Source: UBA2137 sp050251555 (GTDB lineage Bacteria; Pseudomonadota; Alphaproteobacteria; Micavibrionales; Micavibrionaceae). Taken from it: a DNA stretch of 30,190 nt. This document shows positions 15,817-23,047 of the stretch, in pieces (position 1 is the stretch's first letter; the number at the start of each line of letters is the position of its first letter). The position numbers and the translations under genes were made by a program. A model generated the notes under the pieces. The model searched no databases and was not told where the DNA came from. It saw only the letters and a program-made list of their open reading frames with translations. The stretch lies in NCBI GenBank assembly GCA_050251555.1, contig JBFWMN010000016.1, positions 1 through 30,190 on the forward strand, written 5' to 3'.

Positions 15817-16917
15817 ATGAAAGTCGCGTATCTGATTACTCGTATGGATGAATATGGCGGAGCCCAAGTGCATATCCGCGACCTGTCTTTGGGTTTGAAA
15901 GGGCAGGGGCACGAAGTGCATGTGATGTCCGGCTGGCCCGGCAAGGTCTCGGATTATCTCGAGCATATGGATATCCCTTATACGGAAATCCATGATCTTG
16001 TTCGTCCGATCAGCCCTTTGGAAGATTTCAAAGCGTTCAAACAGGTGCGTGCTGCTCTCAAAGAGATCAAGCCCGATATCCTCTCCTGTCATTCATCCAA
16101 AGCGGGGCTGATTGGGCGCTTGGCGGCGCGCTCTGTCGGTGTGCCCGTTGTGTTTACCGCGCATGGTTGGGCCTTTACAGAGAATGTGCCGTTCATCCCG
16201 CGCATGATTTACCGCGTGATTGAAACCTTTGCCTCGCTCTTTTCCAGCCATATCGTAACAGTCTCCGAATATGACCGTGATCTGGCACTTAAAAAATGCG
16301 TCGCACCCGCTTCGAAAATGAGCGCGATCCATAACGGTATGCCCGACCGTGCCCCTCCAAAACGGGAGGTAAGACCTGAGTCAGAGCCTTTACAGCTCAT
16401 GATGATCGCCCGTTTTGGCCCCCAGAAAGACCATGCAACGCTGATCAAAGCTCTCGCCGAATTGCCTGCCGACACCAACTGGGAATTGTCTCTTGTGGGT
16501 GGTGGTGACAACAAGCCTGTCGGTGATTTGGTCGATGCGCTGGGGCTGACAGATAAGGTCAAATTTTTAGGTGAGCGCGAAGATATTGGTGATTTGCTGG
16601 AAAAGGCCGACGTCTATTTCCTGATTTCGCACTGGGAGGGTTTCCCGCGCTCAATCCTAGAGGGCATGCGCGCCGCACTTCCCGTGATTGCCACCGATGT
16701 GGCAGGGGTCAAAGAGGCCGTGATTGACGGAGAAACGGGGTATCTCGTGCCGCATAACGATGTGGCGGGGCTGGCTTCGGTTTTGAAGCATGCGCTGGCA
16801 GATCGGGAAAGGCTTTACTTTATGGGTCTTAAAGGACGTGCCCGCTTTGAAGCGGAATTTACCTTTGCCGCGATGATGCAAAAATGCATACATCTTTATC
16901 AGCGGCTCATAAAATAA
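15817..16917 (+). CDS. Family 4 glycosyltransferase (GT-B fold)
   Basis: The 366-residue protein begins KVAYLITRMDEYGGAQVHI, the usual N-terminal acceptor-side Rossmann start with the Gly-Gly loop. Further motifs are CHSSKAG, AHGWAFTENVP (115-125) and the C-terminal donor-binding HWEGFPRSILEGM with two conserved glutamates (E-x7-E) near residues 270-280, then PVIATDVAGVKEAV and GETGYLVP. It probably extends a lipid-linked polysaccharide begun by the WecA-like protein. The frame is open from 15646, overlapping the divergent epimerase; the ATG at 15817 fits the fold, and an ATG three codons earlier (15808) is possible. No strong ribosome site is present. Confidence 0.9.
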   Translation: MKVAYLITRMDEYGGAQVHIRDLSLGLKGQGHEVHVMSGWPGKVSDYLEHMDIPYTEIHDLVRPISPLEDFKAFKQVRAALKEIKPDILSCHSSKAGLIGRLAARSVGVPVVFTAHGWAFTENVPFIPRMIYRVIETFASLFSSHIVTVSEYDRDLALKKCVAPASKMSAIHNGMPDRAPPKREVRPESEPLQLMMIARFGPQKDHATLIKALAELPADTNWELSLVGGGDNKPVGDLVDALGLTDKVKFLGEREDIGDLLEKADVYFLISHWEGFPRSILEGMRAALPVIATDVAGVKEAVIDGETGYLVPHNDVAGLASVLKHALADRERLYFMGLKGRARFEAEFTFAAMMQKCIHLYQRLIK

Positions 16918-17001
16918 AAGGGTCTGCTCTTGCAATTTACCGTTTCGCGGGGCATTGTGGGCTTTGTATTTAAGGTGAAATCTTCGAGGAATTCCAAGGC
17001 T

Positions 17002-17748
17002 ATGGCCCGTTTTTTGAATAAAAAAACCGCTCTCATCCTGTGCGCAAGCTTACTGACACTGACCGCATGTGCGGGTGGACAAGATAAGGGGGATGGCGCA
17101 TTGCCGCCGCCGAGTGAAGAAAGCTGGCAGCTTCTCCCGCCCACCAGCGAAAAGCTGAATGATCGCATCAACTACCCCAAACCTGCCTATCAGGCTGTTC
17201 CTTCGAGTATCGAAATGTCCAAGCGTCTGCGTGCGCTTGAAGAAGAGGTCGCCGATATCAAGGCGCGCATGGGCATGGCTGCCATAGCTTTGGGTGAAGA
17301 AGGCGTAAAGCCTGCACCAATGCATCATGCACCCCAGCCTGTTGCTGCGCATAAGCCGATGGCTAAGCCCACGCCTGTGTCAGTCCCTGCTAAAGCCAAG
17401 GCCGCACCCTCGAAAAATGTAACGGGGCAGGCGGTATTAAACGGTTTGCGCTTTATCAATGATAAGGGCGTCACCCAAGCCATTATCGATACGGGTGTGG
17501 AGGCAAGTTACACGACCGATCTGGATAATACCGAGAAGCTGTTGGTCGTCGAGTTGAAGGGCATAAAGGCCGGTTCAGTGAAGTCAGGCAAAGGAAAAGG
17601 GCTGATTTCAAGCTATAGTGTTCAACCGACAAATGACGGTGCGCGTATTATTTATCAGCTAAACGGTTCGTCTCGTATTGTAAAAATGGGAAAAATGATG
17701 CCCGCAGGATCTTACGGGCATCGTATTCTCTTAAGCCTCTCCCAATAA
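17002..17748 (+). CDS. Putative lipoprotein with coiled coil and AMIN-like C-terminal domain
   Basis: The 248-residue protein starts with a lipoprotein signal (KK, then LILCASLLTLTAC) with the lipidated cysteine at C23. A short predicted coiled coil (about 71-90, RLRALEEEVADIKARMG) and a Pro/Ala/Lys-rich linker (about 100-140) precede a strand-rich domain of roughly 100 residues. That domain (GLRFINDKG...LLVVELKGI...ARIIYQLNG...HRILLSL) resembles AMIN domains, which bind the cell wall or outer-membrane systems. This is a fold-level guess. The ATG at 17002 is chosen because it starts the signal peptide. It follows the GT4 gene, and its stop faces the stop of the next, leftward gene seven bases on. 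Confidence 0.72.
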   Translation: MARFLNKKTALILCASLLTLTACAGGQDKGDGALPPPSEESWQLLPPTSEKLNDRINYPKPAYQAVPSSIEMSKRLRALEEEVADIKARMGMAAIALGEEGVKPAPMHHAPQPVAAHKPMAKPTPVSVPAKAKAAPSKNVTGQAVLNGLRFINDKGVTQAIIDTGVEASYTTDLDNTEKLLVVELKGIKAGSVKSGKGKGLISSYSVQPTNDGARIIYQLNGSSRIVKMGKMMPAGSYGHRILLSLSQ

Positions 17749-17755
17749 GACGGAT

Positions 17756-18133
17756 TTAACCGTAGGTAAAAAGGCGGGCTGCTGAAGTGGCTGCCCCAAA
17801 ATAGATGCGGGCATCTTCCCAATTATTCATGAAAATACCCATATCAATAGGGTCGTAGGGGATCTCGTAGTTTTCAGCGAGAATGCCGCGTGCTTTCAGG
17901 TCTGCAATTTCTGCTTCGGCACTATCAAACACATCCAGAGCTTCACCGATATCCTGTGTTTGAGAGAGGCGGAAAAAGACGCGCTCTGTCGTGTGTGGTG
18001 CTGCCTCAGACTGCGCGGATTTCTCAACAAAGGCTTGAACGCTTTGCCAAGCCTGTCTTAAGACGTTCCCCGCACGAGAAAAAACGGTGCCGCCGTTATG
18101 TGCGTTGTCTGTATCACTTTCAGAGTGTTGCAT
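17756..18133 (-). CDS. Hypothetical protein (125 aa)
   Basis: The acidic, soluble protein has no signal peptide or membrane segment and no family that I recognise. The first third is polar and looks disordered. The rest contains an amphipathic helix (AGNVLRQAWQSVQAFVEKSA), RVFFRLSQTQDIGEALDVFDSAEAEIADLKARG and a conserved-looking end with NWEDARIYFG and Tyr/Phe-rich residues. The ATG at 18133 follows AGGGG by seven bases, a strong ribosome site, so it is very likely expressed. It is transcribed in the same direction as the upstream symporter gene but separated from it by 127 bases. Confidence 0.75.
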   Translation of the reverse strand: MQHSESDTDNAHNGGTVFSRAGNVLRQAWQSVQAFVEKSAQSEAAPHTTERVFFRLSQTQDIGEALDVFDSAEAEIADLKARGILAENYEIPYDPIDMGIFMNNWEDARIYFGAATSAARLFTYG

Positions 18134-18232
18134 GGATATGCCCCTTTTTCACAATTATGTTATGTGAAATATTTGTTAGAGGCATTGTCCTGAAGCGTCA
18201 AGAAAAAATGTGAGGCGCTACGTTTCAGAAGT

Positions 18233-18252
18233 GACCATTTTCTTAAATGGTC
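18233..18252 (-). terminator. Hairpin after the symporter gene (no T tract)
   Basis: GACCATTT (18233-18240) pairs perfectly with AAATGGTC (18245-18252) over a TCTT loop, just downstream of the symporter stop on the minus strand. No T run follows, so it may protect the 3' end rather than terminate. Confidence 0.3.
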
Positions 18253-18260
18253 AGGAAATT

Positions 18261-19571
18261 TTAAGCCCTGACCAATTTGTTCATAACGGTGCTGGCAGTC
18301 AGATCGCCCGTCACATTAATTGTGGTACGGCACATATCTAAAATACGATCTACACCGAGGATGAGGGCAATCCCTTCAGGTGGGACACCGATCCCGAGCA
18401 GGATCGAGGCAAGAACTACAATGCCGACAGACGGAATGGCAGGCGTGCCGATCGAGGCACCGACTGTGGTGACCATCAGCAGCACAAGTTGTGTGAGGGT
18501 CAGCTCAATTCCGAAGACTTGCGTCAAAAAGACGGCGGCTGCGGCCTGATAAAGGGCTGTACCGTCCATATTGATTGTTGCGCCCAATGGAATGACAAAA
18601 CGGACGACGGGTTTTTGAAGCTTCAGATGTTCTTCCGCGCACGCAATCGAGACGGGCATTGTGGCGCCTGAGGATGAGGTGGAAAAGGCAATGATTTGCG
18701 CTTCCCTGACGCCTTTCAAAAAGGTCAGCGGCGACATTTTTCCAACCAGCATGACAATGAGAAGGTAAATGACCAGCATTGCAAAAAGGCCTGCCAGGAC
18801 GCAGATCATATATAGTCCGACGCTGGTGATCGCTTGCGCGCCAAGTTTCGTAACGACCGAAGCAATCAATCCGAATACGGCATAAGGGGCCAGTGCCATG
18901 GCCCAGCCGATCATGCGCATGGTGACGGCTTGACCCGAGACACACAAATCCAGTACGGGTTGTGCCGTTTTCTTAGGCAAGCCAATCAAAGCAAGGCCGA
19001 TCAGAATGGCTCCGACAACGATTTGCAGCATGTTTTTGTCGAGTGAGGCCTGCGTCCAGTTGGTCGGTATTAAATTGGCAATGCGTTGTGGAATGGTGAG
19101 ATCCGCTACGGCCTCCATGGTGGCGGCATGGGGAAGGGAAGAATTTTGAGCAAGGCTTTTGCTGACAAGCGTCTGATCAATATTGGCCCCGGGTTGAATG
19201 AAGAGGGCGATGGCAATGCCGATTGTCACGGCAATTGCGGATGTGAGAATAAAATAGCCGACGGCGCGCCAGCCGATACGTTTAACAAATTCAAGCGAGC
19301 CGCTATCTGCCAGCCCCGTCACAATCGAAAAGACGATGAGGGGAATGACGATCATTTGCAAAAGGGCAAGGAAGATGACGCCCGGCAGGGCCACCCATTC
19401 GGTCACGGGGGCAATGTAATTCTCAGGTAAAAGATTGCCGCCCTGTGGCGACAGCGCGAGGCCCAGACCAACCCCGAGAACCAGACCGATCAGAATTTTG
19501 AGCCAGATTTTATCCTGAATGAGGTCCGTTTCGACCGATTGGACAATTTGACCACGTTCGGATTTTGTCAT
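18261..19571 (-). CDS. Dicarboxylate/amino acid:cation symporter (DAACS, GltP/DctA type)
   Basis: The 436-residue inner-membrane carrier shows the family signatures in order: the re-entrant loop STSSSGATMP (297-306), TINMDGTALYQ with NMDGT at 334-338, GTPAIPSVG, and LGVDRILDMCRTTINVTGDL near 406-424. By alignment with the well-studied GltPh, D412 and R415 match D394 and R397, which bind the amino group and side-chain carboxylate, so an acidic substrate such as glutamate, aspartate or a C4-dicarboxylate is expected. Eight or so hydrophobic helices are evident. AGGA lies about 10 bases before the ATG. The promoter of the divergent RTX protease overlaps its first codon. Confidence 0.93.
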   Translation of the reverse strand: MTKSERGQIVQSVETDLIQDKIWLKILIGLVLGVGLGLALSPQGGNLLPENYIAPVTEWVALPGVIFLALLQMIVIPLIVFSIVTGLADSGSLEFVKRIGWRAVGYFILTSAIAVTIGIAIALFIQPGANIDQTLVSKSLAQNSSLPHAATMEAVADLTIPQRIANLIPTNWTQASLDKNMLQIVVGAILIGLALIGLPKKTAQPVLDLCVSGQAVTMRMIGWAMALAPYAVFGLIASVVTKLGAQAITSVGLYMICVLAGLFAMLVIYLLIVMLVGKMSPLTFLKGVREAQIIAFSTSSSGATMPVSIACAEEHLKLQKPVVRFVIPLGATINMDGTALYQAAAAVFLTQVFGIELTLTQLVLLMVTTVGASIGTPAIPSVGIVVLASILLGIGVPPEGIALILGVDRILDMCRTTINVTGDLTASTVMNKLVRA

Positions 19572-19593
19572 TTTGTCATATTCCTGCTATAAT
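19565..19593 (+). promoter_or_regulatory. Sigma-70-type promoter of the first RTX protease
   Basis: TTGTCA (19565-19570) and a perfect TATAAT (19588-19593) are separated by 17 bases. The predicted start near 19600 leaves a leader of about 78 bases. The -35 box overlaps the start codon of the divergent symporter, so the two transcription units may interfere. Confidence 0.55.
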
Positions 19594-19677
19594 TTTTCGC
19601 ACACTCGCGCAATATATTGTATGTGTTTTTTGACTGACAAAAGGATCACATTTATCCTGTCGTATGAATAAGCAGCT

Positions 19678-22600
19678 ATGGATCATTCTGTGACAAATTC
19701 AGATGAGGCGCAAGGCGCGCTGGAGAACGATGAGCACGCACACGATGCGCTCAGTGTTCCGCTTGCCTATTTTGCGGGGATTCCTACCGATCCGGGATTG
19801 AATACGGGGCAAAGCTATTACCAGTGGAATCTGACAGGCACGTGGGGAATCCGCGTTGATCAGGTCTGGCCCGATTATACGGGGACAGGGGTGCGCATTG
19901 CCGTTCTGGATGACGGGTTTGAATATACGAATTCCGAGCTGTCCGCCAATTACAACCGCTCGATTGATTTTGACACGACGGGCAGTAACGATTCCGATGC
20001 CGCCGCGGGCTCTGCCGATAATCACGGTACGGCTGTCGCAGGCGTGATCGGCGCTGATAATGACGGCGTCGGTGTTGTCGGTGTTGCCCATGATGCCGAG
20101 CTGGTGGGTATTCGCCTCGACTTTAACGGCGGTATCCAGTCAATCCGCGAAGGGTTTCAATATGCTTGGACGCATGGCGCGGATGTGCTGAATAACAGTT
20201 GGGGCTATCCCGCAACCTTTGTTGATAATCTGTATATTCCCTATTCCGACGGCTCGTTTGCTTCTGTGCAGAATGACCTGATTGATGCCGTCTCTTTGGG
20301 ACGCGGCGGTCTGGGTATGTCGGTCGTATTTGCCGCAGGCAACGGGCGTATGGAAGATCAGGATGTGAATAATCACATGCTGTCCAGCTCACCCTATACG
20401 ATTGCGGTCGCGGGCACGGATAAAAACGGCAATCTGTTTGATTATTCCACCCCAGGCGCTGCCATTCTGACCGCTGCCCCCGCTGAAGGGGTATATACGG
20501 TCGATAAGGAAGGCACACGCGGCTATGTATCGGGTGATATTGTCGGTATCAGCGGAACATCGTTTTCAGCACCCACAGTAACAGGCGTGATTGCGTTGAT
20601 GTACGAAGCCAATGCGGGGCTTGGGTACCGTGACGTGCAGGATATTCTGGCGCTGGCTTCCAGAAAAGCCAACCAGACAAGCTGGCAAACCAACGGTGCG
20701 ACAAACTGGAATGGCGGCGGGATGCATTTCTCGCATGATTACGGTTTCGGTCTAATCGATGCCTATGCTGCAGTCCGTCTGGCGGAAAGCTGGGGCACGC
20801 AAAAAACCTATGCCAACATGGAAACGGCCAGTTATTCCACATCCAGCAATGTCTATCTGGCGGATCGTTCTTCTACTGATTTTACTTTTAATGTCACTGC
20901 CGACCTTGTGGTCGAGCATGCTGTTTTGAACCTGATCCTGCCGCATGATAAGGCGGGCGATCTGGTTATTACGCTGATCAGCCCCGAGGGTACGGAGTCC
21001 ACACTCGTCAATCGTCTGGATTTTGGATCTTACGTGACAGATGCCGTGGGTTACTATCAGGGTATTCATGCCAAAATGGATTCTGTTGCCAATTGGGGCG
21101 AACATTCTGCGGGAACATGGACGCTGCGCATTGAAGACAGAGCCTCTGGCAATGACGGTTACCTGCGCGGTGCAACGCTGACGATTTTGGGGTCACAAGT
21201 TACCCCCGATGATACTTATTATTTCACTGACGAATTTGCGGGCGCAACTTTGTCCGACGCAAATGGCGGGATTGATACGCTGAATTTGGCAGCGGTCAGA
21301 GGTAATGCCATTGTCGACCTGACAGGCGCACAAGTCTCGCGTTTTGCGGGTGACACTCTGGTTCTGTCCAATCCGTCCGCGTTTGAAAATATTTATGCGG
21401 GCGACGGGAATGATACGTTGAAAGGCAATGATGCCGACAATAGCATTCATGCAGGCCGCGGAAATGATACGATCACCGGATCGGCTGGGGATGATACGCT
21501 GGATGGCGGCGAAGGCACTGATAGTGTCAGCTTTGCCGCCAATCTGGGTAATTTCGTTGTCGATATTCTGGATGCCGTGTCGGCGCGTCTTGTTGATACT
21601 GTCACCAATTTCGGGACGAATATCATCCGCAATGTCGAACAATTTCTTTTCAGTAATCACAATTACTCATGGGCGCAACTGGTTGACCATGCGGGCGGCA
21701 TCCCTGTAACGGAAACCGTTGAATACAGCATCAGGGCAGGACGTTACTGGAGCACATTCACCTCTGAAGAAAGAGGCGAGCTCGGTTTGCAGGCAGCGGA
21801 TTTACGCTATCGCGGAACAGCCGAATATGTGCATGTCGAACGCTCAACTGATGCGATGATTTTGACGCGTTTGACGGATATCAGCAATCCGGTTACCTCT
21901 CTTAAAATGGCGATGGATCGTGCTTTTGATCTCACAGCCATCAGCTTTCCTTATGCCTATATTACGCTGGGCGGGGCCGAGAACTCCACTCTCGTTTTCC
22001 ATGATCTTTTGGCGGGTGCGATCACCACGGGTGCCGGGCATGACGCTATCGACCTCGATTTTTCCGATGTATCGCGCAGAACAGGCAATCTCGTCATTCA
22101 CACGGGTGAGGGCGATGATGTCATCACAGGTATCGGCGGTTCAGGCGCAATCCTGTCTTCCGTTTACGGCGAGGACGGCGACGACACGATCCATGCCACA
22201 GCGGGTAAAAACCTCCTCTATGGCGGCGCGGGCAACGATACGTTCACCCTTGAGGACGGCTATGCCAAAATCTTTGGCGGCGTGGGCGACGATGTCGGTT
22301 CGGTGACGGGTGCGGGACGCGTCCTTTTCTATGGTGAGGACGGGAATGACAGTTTCCACGCAAGTAGTGCAGCCGACTACCTGAAAGGTGATAGCGGCGA
22401 CGATCATTTATACGGCGGGGACGGAAATGACCGCCTGTACGGGGATGACGGCGCTGATACGCTCTATGGCGAAGGCGGGCGTGACCTTATCTATGGAGGA
22501 AACGGCGATGATCTCCTTGTCGGTGGCGATGACAATGACAAGCTGTATGGTCAAAACGACAATGACACGCTTGAGGGCGGTGCAGGCAACGACTATCTGC

Positions 22601-22956
22601 ATGGCGGATACGGCGACGATCATCTTTTCGGTGGTGCGGGCAATGACACGCTTTACGGTGATCGTGGGGCCGATACCTACCATTTCGATCTGGTCTCCGT
22701 CGATACGGTCAAAGGCTTTTCCTTAAGAGAAGGCGATGTGCTGGATGTATCGGATATTCTTAGCGGCTATAATGAAGGCGTTTCCGATGTGAACGACTTT
22801 GTGATGATTAAGGTTCTTTCGCGCTCTCAGGCACAAATCCTGGTCAATGCGGATGGTGCTGACGACGACTTCCAGGCGGTTGGCATGATCCTCACCGATT
22901 TTAGCCGCACATCTGTTGACGAGCTTCATGCGTCAGGCGCATTTCACGCAGGCTAA
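19678..22956 (+). CDS. RTX-type secreted S8 serine protease with P-domain (first paralogue)
   Basis: The 1,092-residue protease is built as follows. A short N-terminus has no Sec signal. A kexin/furin-like S8 domain (about 50-370) has catalytic D78 (VLDDGFEY), H116 (HGTAVAG) and S295 (GTSFSAP), with N222 (AAGNG) as the oxyanion residue. A P-domain follows (about 380-506). A serralysin-type RTX module spans about 510-615, an uncharacterised beta-rich module about 680-815, a long GGxGxDxLx block about 825-1000, and a terminal domain rich in D, L and V ends LHASGAFHAG. This end and the lack of a signal peptide point to type I secretion, with folding driven by calcium outside the cell. No I9 propeptide is visible. 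The ATG at 19678 is the first possible start after an in-frame stop and has only a weak ribosome site. Confidence 0.93.
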   Translation: MDHSVTNSDEAQGALENDEHAHDALSVPLAYFAGIPTDPGLNTGQSYYQWNLTGTWGIRVDQVWPDYTGTGVRIAVLDDGFEYTNSELSANYNRSIDFDTTGSNDSDAAAGSADNHGTAVAGVIGADNDGVGVVGVAHDAELVGIRLDFNGGIQSIREGFQYAWTHGADVLNNSWGYPATFVDNLYIPYSDGSFASVQNDLIDAVSLGRGGLGMSVVFAAGNGRMEDQDVNNHMLSSSPYTIAVAGTDKNGNLFDYSTPGAAILTAAPAEGVYTVDKEGTRGYVSGDIVGISGTSFSAPTVTGVIALMYEANAGLGYRDVQDILALASRKANQTSWQTNGATNWNGGGMHFSHDYGFGLIDAYAAVRLAESWGTQKTYANMETASYSTSSNVYLADRSSTDFTFNVTADLVVEHAVLNLILPHDKAGDLVITLISPEGTESTLVNRLDFGSYVTDAVGYYQGIHAKMDSVANWGEHSAGTWTLRIEDRASGNDGYLRGATLTILGSQVTPDDTYYFTDEFAGATLSDANGGIDTLNLAAVRGNAIVDLTGAQVSRFAGDTLVLSNPSAFENIYAGDGNDTLKGNDADNSIHAGRGNDTITGSAGDDTLDGGEGTDSVSFAANLGNFVVDILDAVSARLVDTVTNFGTNIIRNVEQFLFSNHNYSWAQLVDHAGGIPVTETVEYSIRAGRYWSTFTSEERGELGLQAADLRYRGTAEYVHVERSTDAMILTRLTDISNPVTSLKMAMDRAFDLTAISFPYAYITLGGAENSTLVFHDLLAGAITTGAGHDAIDLDFSDVSRRTGNLVIHTGEGDDVITGIGGSGAILSSVYGEDGDDTIHATAGKNLLYGGAGNDTFTLEDGYAKIFGGVGDDVGSVTGAGRVLFYGEDGNDSFHASSAADYLKGDSGDDHLYGGDGNDRLYGDDGADTLYGEGGRDLIYGGNGDDLLVGGDDNDKLYGQNDNDTLEGGAGNDYLHGGYGDDHLFGGAGNDTLYGDRGADTYHFDLVSVDTVKGFSLREGDVLDVSDILSGYNEGVSDVNDFVMIKVLSRSQAQILVNADGADDDFQAVGMILTDFSRTSVDELHASGAFHAG
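20584..20820 (+). repeat. Segment of the first protease gene nearly repeated in the third gene
   Basis: This stretch, covering the end of the catalytic domain, is closely matched in the same orientation at about 26088-26326. It includes identical runs of 29 bases (20722-20750 against 26229-26257) and 26 bases (starting TACCGTGACGTGC). The conservation fits gene duplication and makes recombination between the copies possible. Confidence 0.75.
22130..22680 (+). repeat. RTX nonapeptide-repeat coding block, first paralogue
   Basis: About 18 tandem GGxGxDxLx-type units (for example YGGDGNDRL, FGGAGNDTL) are encoded here. They would form a calcium-binding parallel beta-roll. The DNA is correspondingly repetitive and codes for protein; it is not a CRISPR array. 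Confidence 0.9.
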
Positions 22957-22979
22957 AAGCCGTTATCTTTCATACTTTG

Positions 22980-23012
22980 TTAAGGAAACCCTAATAATTT
23001 TTATGCTCTAAT
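22980..23012 (+). promoter_or_regulatory. Shared promoter element before the second RTX gene
   Basis: TTAAGGAAACCCTAA (22980-22994) followed by ATGCTCTAAT (23003-23012) is almost the same as the element before the third RTX gene. The second part reads as an extended -10 (TG-N-TCTAAT). The first is TTAA-N7-CTAA, one base from the CtrA consensus, at the -35 position where CtrA-activated promoters carry their site. Confidence 0.5.
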
Positions 23013-23047
23013 ACCTTGGGGCATAAAGTTTAAGGCGAGGAATTTCT

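Noticed and set aside
15744..15944. Upstream extension of the 14,772-15,743 epimerase frame
   Set aside because: It overlaps the divergent GT4 gene, and the Rossmann start begins exactly at the ATG at 15743.
20123..22726. Several antisense and off-frame reading frames of 60-155 codons inside the RTX genes
   Set aside because: They arise from the biased composition of the repeat-coding DNA and show no protein-like features.
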